Positions 1 to 9,309 of a stretch of 64,000 nucleotides of DNA are shown in pieces. The position numbers and the translations under genes were made by a program. Each line of letters starts with the position of its first letter. The first letter of the stretch is position 1. Location of the stretch: contig CAVXNP010000001.1 in the NCBI GenBank assembly GCA_963763305.1, positions 3,162,001 to 3,226,000 of the forward strand, written 5' to 3'. The stretch is from CAVXNP01 sp963763305 (GTDB lineage: Bacteria; Pseudomonadota; Gammaproteobacteria; Xanthomonadales; Rhodanobacteraceae). A model generated the notes under the pieces. The model saw only the letters and a list, made by a program, of their open reading frames with translations, was not told the DNA's origin and ran no database searches.

Positions 1-1140
1 CGCCTGGCGGCGGCCGACCCGGCGCAGGCGTAGGAGCGGCCTCAGCCGCGAAGGCCACACCCGTGGCCCGCTCCCCAGCGCCACCGCGCGTGCCCGCAAA
101 CCACCCGGCCCGAAGGCCCCCCTGTAGGAGCGGCTTCAGCCGCGAAGGCCACACCCGTGGCCCGCTCCCGGCGCCACCGCGCTTGCCCGCAAACCACCAA
201 GCCAGAAGGCCCCCTGTGGGAGCGGCTTCAGCCGCGAAGGCCACACCCGTGGCCCGCTCCCCGGCGCCACGGCGCGTGCCCGCAAACCACCCGGCCCGAA
301 GACCCCCCTGTAGGAGCGGCTTCAGCCGCGAAGGCCACACCCGTGGCCCCGCTCCCCGGCGCCACCGCACGTGCCCGAAAACCACCAAGCCAGAAGGCCC
401 CCCTGTAGGAGCGGCTTCAGCCGCGAAGGCCACACCCGTGGCCCGCTCCCCGGCGCCACCGCGCGTGCCCGCAAACCACCAAGCCAGAAGGCCCCCTGTG
501 GGAGCGGCTTCAGCCGCGAAGGCCACACCCGTGGCCCGCTCCCCAGCGCCACCGCGCGTGCCCGCAAACCACCCGGCCCGAAGGCCCCCCTGTAGGAGCG
601 GCTTCAGCCGCGAAGGCCACACCCGTGGCCCCGCTCCCCGGCGCCACCGCACGTGCCCGAAAACCACCAAGCCAGAAGCCCCCCTGTAGGAGCGGCTTCA
701 GCCGCGAAGGCCACACCCGTGGCCCGCTCCCCAGCGCCACCGCGCGTGCCCGCAAACCACCCGGCCAGAAGGACCCCCCTGTAGGAGCGGCTTCAGCCGC
801 GAAGGCCACACCCGTGGCCCGCTCCCCGGCGCCACCGCGCGTGCCCGCAAACCACCAAGCCAGAAGGGCCCCCTGTAGGAGCGGCTTCAGCCGCGAAGGC
901 CACACCCGTGGCCCGCTCCCCGGCGCCACCGCGCGTGCCCGCAAACCACCAAGCCAGAAGGCCCCCTGTAGGAGCGGCTTCAGCCGCGAAGGCCACACCC
1001 GTGGCCCACTCCCCAGCGCCACCGCGCGTGCCCGCAAACCACCAAGCCAGAAGGCCCCCTGTAGGAGCGGCTTCAGCCGCGAAGGCCACACCCGTGGCCC
1101 ACTCCCGGCGCCACCGCGCGTGCCCGGAAACCTCCCGGTC
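1..1140. repeat. Tandem array of about 12 palindromic ~93-bp units
   Basis: The conserved core (GTAGGAGCGGCTTCAG or close variants) recurs near 31, 124, 216, 310, 405, 498, 593, 687, 781, 876, 969 and 1062, a period of 92-95 bp. Each unit holds two potential hairpins: GCGGCTTCAGCCGC, and GGCCAC with GTGGCC around a short loop. The spacer between them varies by substitutions. Open frames here follow the repeat period and I do not regard them as genes. The array begins before the window or at its edge and stops about 60 bp before the RIO1-like kinase gene. Confidence 0.9.
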
Positions 1141-1203
1141 AGGCGCCGCCCGATGGGATCGGTCATAATCAACGGTTACCCCTGACGCGACGTGCCCTGA
1201 CAC

Positions 1204-2061
1204 ATGAAGACCCCCACCGGCCTGCAGGCCCTTATCGACGACGGCGTCATCGACGAGGTGCTGCGCCCGCTCAAGAGTGGCAAGGAGGCCTCCGTGTACG
1301 TGGTGCGCTGCGGCGACGAGATCCGCTGCGCCAAGGTCTACAAGGACATGGCCCAGCGCAGCTTCCAGCAGCGCGTGCAATATCAGGAAGGGCGCAAGGT
1401 GCGTGGCAGCCGCCAGGCGCGGGCGATCGGCAAGGCCAGCAAGTTCGGCCGCAAGGAGGCCGAGGCGGCCTGGAAGAACGCCGAGGTCGACGCGCTCTAC
1501 CTGCTGTCCGATGCCGGGGTCCGGGTGCCGCAACCGCACGGCTACTTCGGCGGCGTGCTGGTGATGGAACTGGTCACCGATGCCGACGGCGTCTCCGCGC
1601 CGCGGCTGGGCGAGGTGGACCTGGATGCCGACACCGCGCGCGCGTTCCATCGTTTCCTGATCGACCAGGTCGTGCGCATGCTCTGCGTCGGGCTGATCCA
1701 CGGCGACCTGTCCGAGTACAACGTGCTGGTCGGCCCGGACGGCCCGGTGATCATCGACCTGCCGCAGGCAGTCAGCGCCTCGGGCAACAACAATGCGCGC
1801 ACCATGCTGCGGCGCGACGTGGGCAACATCACCATCAGTCTGTCGCGGTTCGCCCCGGAGCTGCTCGATACGTACTACGCCGAGGAAATGTGGGCGCTGT
1901 TCGAGCAGGGCGAACTGCAGCCGGACAGCGAGCTGACCGGCCAGTTCGCGTTCGACCAGGGCGAGGTCGACGTGGACAGCGTGATGCAGTCGATCATCGA
2001 CGCCCGCGAGGAGGCAATCATCCGCCAGCAGGGCCGCGAGGCGGCCGAAGCCGGCGACTGA
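1204..2061 (+). CDS. RIO1-like serine kinase (PA4780-type)
   Basis: A 285-residue soluble protein with the RIO-kinase fold. It has a Ser-containing nucleotide loop near residue 27 (GKEAS), the catalytic loop HGDLSEYN (His166, Asp168, Asn173) and a metal-binding Asp185 in IIDLPQAV, which replaces the usual DFG. In eukaryotes and archaea RIO kinases act in ribosome maturation; the role of bacterial members is not settled. The C-terminus is acidic. No strong Shine-Dalgarno sequence precedes the ATG; a CATAAT hexamer at 1164-1169 could be a -10 box. The gene converges with the small gene at 2087. Confidence 0.88.
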   Translation: MKTPTGLQALIDDGVIDEVLRPLKSGKEASVYVVRCGDEIRCAKVYKDMAQRSFQQRVQYQEGRKVRGSRQARAIGKASKFGRKEAEAAWKNAEVDALYLLSDAGVRVPQPHGYFGGVLVMELVTDADGVSAPRLGEVDLDADTARAFHRFLIDQVVRMLCVGLIHGDLSEYNVLVGPDGPVIIDLPQAVSASGNNNARTMLRRDVGNITISLSRFAPELLDTYYAEEMWALFEQGELQPDSELTGQFAFDQGEVDVDSVMQSIIDAREEAIIRQQGREAAEAGD

Positions 2062-2086
2062 TCGCCGCGCGGCTTGCCCGCAGGGC

Positions 2087-2188
2087 TCAGCCGCGCTCGG
2101 CCTTCTTCGCCGCCTTGTCCGCCTTTTTCTCCTTGGCGGTCTTCAGCGGTTTCTTCTTGTCGTTCTTCTTCTGTTCCATGCCTTTCAT
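2087..2188 (-). CDS. Small lysine-rich protein
   Basis: A 33-residue frame starting MKGMEQKK and ending KKAERG. More than a third of the residues are Lys or Arg, with alternating Lys/Ala that could form a basic helix. Such tiny basic proteins recur beside housekeeping genes in gamma-proteobacteria, but I know no function. A second ATG three codons in gives 30 residues. The composition argues for a real protein rather than chance, but there is no domain to confirm it. Confidence 0.55.
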   Translation of the reverse strand: MKGMEQKKNDKKKPLKTAKEKKADKAAKKAERG

Positions 2189-2304
2189 GACGCCCTCGAC
2201 CGGTAGTGACTGGCATTGGCATGGTGACAGGTTTGCGGCGCCTGCGCGGTCGGTTGCGGCGCTTTCCTGCGCCGCCCCGACACGTCCCGGGCGCGCTAGC
2301 ATCC

Positions 2305-2754
2305 CTAGCGGGGTGACACCCCGAGCAGCTCCACATCGAACACCAGCGAGGCGTTCGGCGGGATCACCCCGCCGGCGCCGCGCGCGCCGTAGCCCTTCGC
2401 CGCCGGGATCAGCAGGGTGCGCTTGCCGCCGACCTTCATGCCGGCCACGCCCTCGTCCCAGCCCTGGATCACGCGGCCCTGGCCCAGCCCGAAAGTGAAC
2501 GGCTCGCCATGGTCGTGCGAGCTGTCGAATTTGGCGCCGTGTTTATCCGCCGCGTTGGCGTCGTACAGCCAGCCGGTGTAGTGCACGGTGACCTGCATGC
2601 CTGGCTTGGCTTCTGCGCCGGTGCCCGGCTGTACGTCGATGATGGTGAGCTTGTCCACATGGCCTCCGGCAGGCGTGCCTGCGGTGTCGGGTGAAGCGGG
2701 ACCGCCACAGGCGGCAAGGGCGAGCATGGCGAACAACGGCAACAGGCGGCGCAT
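2305..2754 (-). CDS. FKBP-type peptidyl-prolyl isomerase lipoprotein
   Basis: 149 residues. A signal peptide ends in the lipobox LAAC (Cys16), so the protein is probably a periplasm-facing lipoprotein. From about residue 35 the FKBP domain is complete: VTVHYTGWLYD, a short loop, then FTFGLGQGRVIQGWDEGVAGMKVG, GGKRTLLIP, GYGARGAGGVIPPNA and LVFDVELL. It would catalyse cis-trans isomerisation of Xaa-Pro bonds in exported proteins. It lies 27 bp downstream of yaeQ on the same strand and may be co-transcribed with it. Confidence 0.92.
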   Translation of the reverse strand: MRRLLPLFAMLALAACGGPASPDTAGTPAGGHVDKLTIIDVQPGTGAEAKPGMQVTVHYTGWLYDANAADKHGAKFDSSHDHGEPFTFGLGQGRVIQGWDEGVAGMKVGGKRTLLIPAAKGYGARGAGGVIPPNASLVFDVELLGVSPR

Positions 2755-2781
2755 GGCGTTCCTTCGGAAAGAGTGATGCGG

Positions 2782-3336
2782 TCAGGCGACCGCGTATTCG
2801 CCCATGCGGGCTTCGGGGCGCACCGCCAGCGTGGTGTCCCCGGCGATCAGCTGCAATTCGCCGTCCTGGATCAGGCATTGCAGGCGCAGGCCGCGCGCGC
2901 ACAACGCCACCAGCCCCTGCACGGTGGCCTCGTCGAGTGCCAGCACGCTGAGGTTGCCGTTGCGGGCGAGCGCCGGGCCGGCCTTTTCCCACCACAAGTC
3001 GGCGCTGCGTCCGCCGTAGTTGAGCACCACCACCTGGCGTGCCCGACCACAGGCCTTGCGGATGCGTGTGTCGTCCGGCTGGCCCACTTCGATCCACAGC
3101 TCGATCTCGTCGGTGTAGGCGCGTCGCCACAGGGCCGGCTCGTCCTCGTCGCTGACGCCCTTGCCGAACTCCAGCCGGTCGTCCGCATACAGCGCGAACG
3201 CCACCAACCGGGTCATCAGCCGCTCCTCGGTCTCGGACGGATGACGCGCCAGGGTCAGCGCATGGGTGGCGTAGTAGTGCCGGTCCATGTCGCTGATGGA
3301 CAGCTCGATCTTGTAGATGGTGGCGTTGAGGGCCAT
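2782..3336 (-). CDS. yaeQ: YaeQ family protein
   Basis: 184 residues that match the YaeQ family along their whole length. The start MALNATIYKIELSISDMDR and the core with GKGVSDEDEPALW and ELWIEVGQPD are typical. The YaeQ fold is related to PD-(D/E)XK nucleases; no biochemical activity is firmly assigned. It overlaps by a few bases the longest possible form of the divergent pseudouridine synthase frame, which is one reason to choose a later start for that gene. Confidence 0.9.
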   Translation of the reverse strand: MALNATIYKIELSISDMDRHYYATHALTLARHPSETEERLMTRLVAFALYADDRLEFGKGVSDEDEPALWRRAYTDEIELWIEVGQPDDTRIRKACGRARQVVVLNYGGRSADLWWEKAGPALARNGNLSVLALDEATVQGLVALCARGLRLQCLIQDGELQLIAGDTTLAVRPEARMGEYAVA

Positions 3337-3433
3337 GAGGTGGTCCGCGGGAAACAGCCGCCCATTCTACGCCTTCGTGGTCGGCCTGCCGGAGCGGCCG
3401 GCGACGGCGGCGTTTTGCACCTACCATGATGCG

Positions 3434-4363
3434 ATGGTCTGCACCGCTCCGAGCCACCTGCAACTGCCGCCCGGTCCATGGCGCACCGTGCTGGACGGCC
3501 TGTGCGCCCGCTTCCCCGGTATTGGCCGCGTCCAGTGGATGGACCGGATGGCGCGGGGCAGGGTGCTCGACGAGGACAACCGGCGCCTGGATCCGGGCAC
3601 ACCCTACAAGGTGGGCATGACCGTCCGCTATTTTCGCGAGGTGATCGACGAGCCGGTCATACCGTTCGACGAAATCGTCGTGCACGTCGATGCGCACCTG
3701 CTGGTGGTCGACAAGCCGCATTTCCTGCCGGTGGTTCCGGCCGGCCAGTTCGTGCGACAGACCCTGCTCACGCGCCTGATCGAGCGCTTCGACAATCCGC
3801 GATTGGTGCCGCTGCACCGGATCGATCGCGCCACCGCCGGGCTGGTGATGTTCTCACCCGATCCGGCCAGTCGCGACGCCTACCAGGCGCTGTTCCGTGA
3901 GCGGCGCATCCGCAAAGGCTACGAGGCATGGGCGCCGCCGCTGCCGGACCGGGCCTTTCCGCAGGTGTACCGCAGCCGGCTGCAGCGGGGCGAGCCGTTC
4001 TTCCGCATGAGGGAGGTCGCCGGTGAGCCCAACAGCGAAACCCGCATCGACGTGGTCGAGCGAGTCGACGACGCCTGGCGTTACGCGCTGGAGCCGCACA
4101 GTGGCAGGAAGCATCAGTTGCGCGTGCACATGGCCGCGCTGGGCGCGCCGATCCTCAACGATCCGTGGTATCCGCAGCCAGCGGATCACGCCGCGGACGA
4201 TCACGCCCGTCCGCTGCAACTGCTCGCCCGCAGCCTGGCCTTCGACGACCCGCTGAGCGGACGGCCGCGGTACTTTGCCAGTGCGCGGCTTCTGCCCGGC
4301 CCGCAAGCCCGGGCGGCCGCGGACACACCGGAAGAGGGATCGGGCGTCGGGGATCGGCGCTAG
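3434..4363 (+). CDS. RluA-family pseudouridine synthase
   Basis: 309 residues from the ATG at 3434. An in-frame ATG at 3317 would overlap yaeQ and add a segment with no family resemblance. The catalytic motif is HRIDRATAGL with Asp131, and RKHQLRVHMAALGAPILND is the second signature. The enzyme converts uridine to pseudouridine in RNA. The N-terminal part shows no clear S4 motif, as in short RluA-type members. The exact target (23S rRNA or tRNA) cannot be told from sequence. The C-terminus is acidic and low in complexity. Confidence 0.85.
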   Translation: MVCTAPSHLQLPPGPWRTVLDGLCARFPGIGRVQWMDRMARGRVLDEDNRRLDPGTPYKVGMTVRYFREVIDEPVIPFDEIVVHVDAHLLVVDKPHFLPVVPAGQFVRQTLLTRLIERFDNPRLVPLHRIDRATAGLVMFSPDPASRDAYQALFRERRIRKGYEAWAPPLPDRAFPQVYRSRLQRGEPFFRMREVAGEPNSETRIDVVERVDDAWRYALEPHSGRKHQLRVHMAALGAPILNDPWYPQPADHAADDHARPLQLLARSLAFDDPLSGRPRYFASARLLPGPQARAAADTPEEGSGVGDRR

Positions 4364-4531
4364 CGCGAACGCCGCGAGCCCTCGTGCAATCCCTGCGACA
4401 GTGATCGCCGCGGGGCGGAGCCCGCCGGCGTGCGCAAGCGCAGCAGCCGGACGGCAGCGCGCCAATCGCGGCGTGCTGCAGTCCATCGCCCGGTCCATGC
4501 CCAGCGCCGGCCGCTGGCGCGACCGGGTGTC

Positions 4532-7500
4532 TCAGGCGTCGCGCACATCATCACCTGCGGGCCTGGTCGCCGCGAGAGACAGAGCGGCAAGGCTCTGCGC
4601 CAGTTCGGCATTGCGGAACGGCTTGGTCAGCCGCGGAATTCCCGGATCGATGCCTTCGGCTTCGGCGTAACCGGAGACGATCAGCACCGGCAGGGCCGGT
4701 TGCACGGTCCGCAGCCGGTGCGCCAGCTGGGCGCCGTTCATGCCCGGCATCAGGTGGTCGGTCACCAGCAGGTCGGGGCGCAGCCCCGCGTCTACCAGCC
4801 GCAGCGCTTCCTCGGCCGAGCCCACCTCCGTCACCTCGTAGCCCAGGTCGATCAGCATGTCGGCGGTGCTCAGCCGCACAAGCTCTTCATCGTCCACCAA
4901 CAGCGCCGTGCCCAGTCCCCTGGCCGCCACCGGCGGACCGGCAGTGTGGTCGTCGCTGTCGGCAGCGGCGGCGCTGATCGGCAGCCACAGCTCCACGGTC
5001 GTACCGTGGCCTGGCTTGCTCTGGATGGTCAGGCCGCCGCCCAGTTGCGCGACCAGGCCATGGACCATGGACAGGCCCAGCCCGGTGCCGTGTCCCACGC
5101 CCTTGGTCGAGAAGAACGGCTCGATCGCCCGCTCGGCGGTGGCCTTGTCCATGCCGACGCCGGTGTCGCGTATGCAAAGACGGACGTAATGGCCGCGGGG
5201 GATTCCCGGTAGCTGGCCGGTGCGTATGCTCTGGCGGCCGGCCGCGATCGTCAGTTCGCCACCTTGTGGCATCGCGTCGCGCGCGTTCACCGCCAGATTG
5301 AGCAACGCCATTTCCAGCTGGTTCGCATCGGCCTTCACCGGCGGCAACGCCGGGGCGACATCCACCCGCAGCTCGATGGTGGGCCCGAGGGTCGATCCGA
5401 TCAGCCCGACCATGCCCTCCACCAGCCGGGCCAGGTCGACCGCCGTGGGTTGCAGCGGCTGGCGACGGGCAAAGGCCAGCAGCCGCTGCACCAGCGTCTT
5501 GGCCCGGTCGGCCGATTGCAGGGCACCGTCGATCAGCCGTCGCTCGCGCTCGCTGCCCACGCCACGCCGCACCAGAAGGTCCAGCGACCCGATGATCGGC
5601 GTGAGCAGGTTGTTGAAGTCGTGCGCCACGCCGCCGGTCAGCTGGCCCATGGCCTCCAGCTTCTGGCTCTGGCGCAGCGCCTCCTGCGTCTGCTCCAGTT
5701 CGGCCGTGCGCTCGGCGACCCGTTGTTCGAGCGTGTCGTTCAGATCGCGCACGGCCTGCTCGGCCTGCCGCGAAGCGGTGACGTCGGTGCATGCGCCGAT
5801 GTAGCCAAGAAACGTTCCGTCGGTCGCGAATCGCGGCACGCCGGCATCGTCCATGACGCGGTATTCGCCGTCGTGTCGGCGCAGCCGATAGTCCAGCCGG
5901 AACGGCTGGCGCTGGTCGAACGCCTGACTGTAGGTGAGCAGGCAGTACTCCACGTCGTCCGGATGGATGCCCTCGGTCCAGCCGTAGCCGAGCACCTGTT
6001 CCATCGTTCGTCCCGTGAACTGCAGCCAGGGGCGATTGAACCAGGTGCACTGCTTGGTCGGGTCGGACATCCAGATCAGCACCGGCGCGGCATCCGCTAT
6101 TTCGCGGAACCGGCTTTCGCTTTCGCGCAGGGCCGCCTCGCTGCGTACCCGCTCGGTCACGTCCGTGTTCACCGCGACAGCCGCAATCACCTGTCCGTCG
6201 ATCAGCACCGGCGCCGCCGCGCAGCGGACGACCCGGTCCTCGCCGGTCAACCGGTGCCGCACCAGCACATCCTGTACGACCCGCTCGCCACCAAAAGCGC
6301 GCATGAAGGCCTGCCCCTCGGCGGGAATGGATTCTCCGGTCTCCAGGTCGCGTGTCCGGATCTCCTCGGCCAGGGTCCCCACCTGCCGGTTGAGCTCTTC
6401 GCGCGAAGTGAAGCCGAGTTGGTCCAGGGCCGGCTGGTTGGCCAGCGTGATCCCATCGGCATTCCCGATGTAGACCGCGTCGGGCATGCTTTCCAGTACC
6501 GCGCGCAGTTCGGCCGCCCTGCGGTCTGCCTCCTCGTAGGAAGCGCGCAGGCGCGCCTCGCTCTGGCGCAGTTCCTGCTCGGCCCGGGCGCGCTCGGCCG
6601 CTGACCAGACGCGTTGCGCAATCTCCTCGGCGAGCGCGATGTCGTCGGCCGACCAGGAGCGGGGCGTCTGGCTGTGCACGCCGAGTATGGCCACCAACTG
6701 GCCGGCCTTGATTACCGGCACGTCGAGCAGCCCGGTGATCGAGGCACGCGCAAACGCGTCGAGCGCTGACGTCGCGCAGGTGCGAGAGTCGGCGCGCACA
6801 TCGGCGATCGCGATCGTCCTGCCTTGCCGCAGGTCCGCGATGAGCGCGGGGCCGTAGTCGTCAAGCCGGTGGCGCCGCGCGTTGTCGCCCATGCTCCCGG
6901 CGTTCCACTCGCGTTCCACCCGCACGGTCTGGCCGCCCGGTTCCACCTCGGCATACGCGACCTGGGCCACATCCAGGTGTCGGCCCAGCGTTTCGGATGC
7001 CGCAGCGATCATCTCGCTGGCGTCAGGCAGATCGCGCAACCGCTCCTCGATGGCCAGCCGCAGGGCCTGGCGCGATGCGTTCGCGCGAAGCTCCTCCTCG
7101 GCACGATGCGCATCGGTAATGTCCTGGCCTTCGCAGAAGATGCCGGTGACCGCACCGGCCTCGTCAAGCACCGGCTCGTAAATGAACTGCAAAAGCCGCT
7201 CCTCCAACGTCCCGTCGGACCCCAGCAGCCGGATCGGAACCCGATCGGCCACGAAGCGCTCGCCGCTGCTATACACGCGATCGAGCAGAGCGAAGAATTG
7301 CTGTTCCTCCAGTTCGGGAAAGACCTCGCGTGCCGTCCTGCCGACATACGGGCGATCGCCAAACAGGCGCCGGTAGGCTGCGTTGACGAACTCGAAGACA
7401 TGGTCAGGGCCGCGCAGGATGGTGATGAAGCCAGGCGCCTGCTCGAACAGGCGCCGCTGCCGCCGGGTGTCCTCCGCGCGCCGCCGTTGCGCGAGCACCT

Positions 7501-7987
7501 GCTCGGTGATCTCCACGCACGGGCAGAAGAACCCGGCGACCGCGCCTTCCTGGTCGCGCACCGGCGTGTAGGAAAACGCGAAGTGGGTCTCCTCCGGGTA
7601 GCCCTTGCGGAGCAGCAGCAGCTCGATATCCTCCATGTGCACGGCCTCGCCTGCGTAGGCCTGCGCCACGATCGGCGACAGATCGTGGCGGATTTCCGGC
7701 CACACCTCCAGGAAATCCCGCCCCAGCGCGGCCGGATGCCTGGAGGCCAGAATCTCGGCATAGGCATCGTTGTAAAGCAGGGCGCGCTGCGGCCCCCACG
7801 CCACGAACATGGGCTGGTTTGCCGTCAGCATCACGCCCACCAGCGTCTTCAGTGGCTGCGGCCAAGCCTCCGGTTCGCCCAGGGCGGTGGCAGACCAGTT
7901 GTGCGCACGCATCAGTGCACCGGTATGGCCGCCGCCAGTCAGGAAGGCAGGGAAAAGGGGACGAACGGGATCTTCCAGCGGGTTCAT
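4532..7987 (-). CDS. Multi-PAS/GAF hybrid sensor histidine kinase with receiver domain
   Basis: 1151 residues, cytoplasmic, no membrane segments. Order: an N-terminal PAS-like region (about 40-160), a second PAS (180-300), GAF (about 315-470), two more PAS domains (490-740), HisKA with phospho-acceptor His789 in VAHDFNNLLTPI, HATPase (N box near 895, NLAVNARDAM) and a C-terminal receiver with Asp1077 in VTDHLMPG. The HDFNNLL form is typical of soluble kinases that pass phosphate to their own receiver. The many PAS domains suggest sensing of light, redox or a small ligand. No partner regulator lies next to it. Confidence 0.9.
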   Translation of the reverse strand: MNPLEDPVRPLFPAFLTGGGHTGALMRAHNWSATALGEPEAWPQPLKTLVGVMLTANQPMFVAWGPQRALLYNDAYAEILASRHPAALGRDFLEVWPEIRHDLSPIVAQAYAGEAVHMEDIELLLLRKGYPEETHFAFSYTPVRDQEGAVAGFFCPCVEITEQVLAQRRRAEDTRRQRRLFEQAPGFITILRGPDHVFEFVNAAYRRLFGDRPYVGRTAREVFPELEEQQFFALLDRVYSSGERFVADRVPIRLLGSDGTLEERLLQFIYEPVLDEAGAVTGIFCEGQDITDAHRAEEELRANASRQALRLAIEERLRDLPDASEMIAAASETLGRHLDVAQVAYAEVEPGGQTVRVEREWNAGSMGDNARRHRLDDYGPALIADLRQGRTIAIADVRADSRTCATSALDAFARASITGLLDVPVIKAGQLVAILGVHSQTPRSWSADDIALAEEIAQRVWSAAERARAEQELRQSEARLRASYEEADRRAAELRAVLESMPDAVYIGNADGITLANQPALDQLGFTSREELNRQVGTLAEEIRTRDLETGESIPAEGQAFMRAFGGERVVQDVLVRHRLTGEDRVVRCAAAPVLIDGQVIAAVAVNTDVTERVRSEAALRESESRFREIADAAPVLIWMSDPTKQCTWFNRPWLQFTGRTMEQVLGYGWTEGIHPDDVEYCLLTYSQAFDQRQPFRLDYRLRRHDGEYRVMDDAGVPRFATDGTFLGYIGACTDVTASRQAEQAVRDLNDTLEQRVAERTAELEQTQEALRQSQKLEAMGQLTGGVAHDFNNLLTPIIGSLDLLVRRGVGSERERRLIDGALQSADRAKTLVQRLLAFARRQPLQPTAVDLARLVEGMVGLIGSTLGPTIELRVDVAPALPPVKADANQLEMALLNLAVNARDAMPQGGELTIAAGRQSIRTGQLPGIPRGHYVRLCIRDTGVGMDKATAERAIEPFFSTKGVGHGTGLGLSMVHGLVAQLGGGLTIQSKPGHGTTVELWLPISAAAADSDDHTAGPPVAARGLGTALLVDDEELVRLSTADMLIDLGYEVTEVGSAEEALRLVDAGLRPDLLVTDHLMPGMNGAQLAHRLRTVQPALPVLIVSGYAEAEGIDPGIPRLTKPFRNAELAQSLAALSLAATRPAGDDVRDA

Positions 7988-8149
7988 GAAATCAAGAGTC
8001 TCCGCCCCGGCGGTGCGTGTCCAGTCCGACGCAACATTCGGGCTCGCCCCAGCCTGCGCCTCCGCCCCCGATCATGTACACGTCGGGTGAAAAGCCTCGT
8101 GATGGCGGCCGAGGCCTGCGCGATAGAACCCGGCCTGCCGGCCAGGCTG

Positions 8150-8262
8150 AAGGAATTGCTGCGCCACAGGTAACAGGAGGCCTCGCTGAAATCGTGCTTG
8201 CGGCACACGTCCTTCACCGCCATGCCCGCCTCCGCCTCAGGCAGGAAGCCGATGATCTGTTC
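8150..8262 (-). pseudogene. IS3-family transposase OrfA remnant
   Basis: On the minus strand this piece reads EQIIGFLPEAEAGM, then VKDVCRKHDFSEASCYLWRS. That is the start of IS3-type OrfA helix-turn-helix proteins. The match stops after about 35 codons and nothing like OrfB follows. On the upstream side a run of nine G (8264-8272) marks an abrupt break. It forms the outer border of the cassette array. Confidence 0.75.
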
Positions 8263-8286
8263 TGGGGGGGGGCGTCGGCCCGAAAC

Positions 8287-8697
8287 CTATCGAGGTTCAG
8301 GGAGCAATGGAGGAGTCGAATCTTGATAGGTGAGGTAAGCCTGCCACATCTCACGCGTGCGCTGTTGGGTAAGGCGAAGCATGCACTCGGAACTTGCAAA
8401 TGTTCGGTAGGTGCCCTGCACCCAAAACTCAAAGACATCTGCGCATTCGAGCTTGCGATAACGCGCCCATGCTGATTGGGCGGCCTTGAGGTTGGGCTTG
8501 GAACCGAAGTCTTTGTCAATTCGCGCTTGTGCTACGGAGATATATCTGGACAGTAACGCATCCGCCTCATCGAGCTTCTTGCTCATGCACGCTTCGACCT
8601 CCAGCGTGTTGCCGTCGCATCGCAGGGAAGAGGCTTGCGCCAAGCCGGTGGAACACAAGCCAAGAGCAGCTAGAAAGAGATTTGGAAGGACACGCAT
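8287..8697 (-). CDS. Cassette 24: secreted LprI-like (DUF1311) protein
   Basis: 136 residues. A signal peptide (LAALGLCSTGLAQASS) is followed by a four-cysteine domain. The pattern CDGNTLEVEACMSKKLDEAD, then WARYRKLECADV, matches LprI-like proteins, a family that includes lysozyme inhibitors. It is the last cassette gene of the array and has no attC on its 3' side, where the IS3 remnant begins. The cassette therefore seems truncated and could not be excised by itself. Confidence 0.7.
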   Translation of the reverse strand: MRVLPNLFLAALGLCSTGLAQASSLRCDGNTLEVEACMSKKLDEADALLSRYISVAQARIDKDFGSKPNLKAAQSAWARYRKLECADVFEFWVQGTYRTFASSECMLRLTQQRTREMWQAYLTYQDSTPPLLPEPR

Positions 8698-8706
8698 GAT
8701 GGTTCG

Positions 8707-8763
8707 GCCTAACGCTTGAGTTTAGCGGCGGCGGAGCCGTCCGCCGCGAACGACTTGTTAGAT
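8707..8763 (-). repeat. attC23
   Basis: Recombination site of cassette 23. Outer boxes are GCCTAAC (8707-8713) and GTTAGAT (8757-8763); the inner stem is GGCGGCGGAGCCGTCC. The cassette 23 reading frame runs into it and stops at 8709. Confidence 0.88.
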
Positions 8764-9230
8764 TTTTTGCCCAGGAAGTAGGCGGCCGGGACAAAGAAAA
8801 ACACAAGCCAGTGCCCCGAAAAGCCCCGGACCTCATTCGTTTGCAACGCCTGGTATTCAGAAGCCGTGAGTTCGCGGATGAGTTTGCCATGCTCAAGCAG
8901 CAAGTATTGCCCGTCTCGGATGGTTGGACTGTCACCTTTTGTGCCTGCCATAAATATGAGGAAATTTACCAAGGCGTAGACAAAAATGAGAAGCCCAATG
9001 GCTACTACCCAGCGAGGGAGGGTGGCACTTATTTGCATGAGCGACGGTTGCGCGCCGAAGTCACGTCGCGCGATAAAAACAAAAGGAATAAAGACAACGA
9101 ATATCGCTACGTGGAGGAGCCAAACGCCGTGGAACCGCGCGGCCACATCCACGCCAAGGAGCGCCGACACATGCACCATCAGGGCGAGGATGAAACCTGT
9201 AAGAGCAGTAATTCCAAGCACAAGTCGCAT
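8709..9230 (-). CDS. Cassette 23: small four-helix membrane protein
   Basis: 173 residues from the ATG at 9230; a TTG one codon earlier is possible. Four hydrophobic segments are seen near residues 3-24, 35-54, 72-95 and 142-158. The last 17 or so residues are encoded by attC23 itself, giving a basic, Ala- and Lys-rich tail. I recognise no family. As in most cassettes, a promoter is not evident within the cassette. Confidence 0.6.
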   Translation of the reverse strand: MRLVLGITALTGFILALMVHVSALLGVDVAARFHGVWLLHVAIFVVFIPFVFIARRDFGAQPSLMQISATLPRWVVAIGLLIFVYALVNFLIFMAGTKGDSPTIRDGQYLLLEHGKLIRELTASEYQALQTNEVRGFSGHWLVFFFVPAAYFLGKKSNKSFAADGSAAAKLKR

Positions 9231-9246
9231 CAATGTGTCCCTACAA

Positions 9247-9303
9247 ATCTAACGCTTGAGTTGAGCGGCGGCGGAGCCGTCCGACTTGAACGAGTAGTTA
9301 TAC
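9247..9303 (-). repeat. attC22
   Basis: Site of cassette 22, bounded by ATCTAAC and GTTATAC. The second box departs from the usual GTTAGRY pattern of its neighbours. The inner arm GGCGGCGGAGCCGTCC is shared with attC23. Confidence 0.85.
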
Positions 9304-9309
9304 GGCAGC

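Noticed and set aside
1..1140. CRISPR array
   Set aside because: Units repeat along their whole ~93-bp length and have no unique spacers; no cas genes nearby.
3317..3433. Longer N-terminus for the pseudouridine synthase
   Set aside because: It overlaps yaeQ and lacks similarity to the family; the ATG at 3434 fits better.
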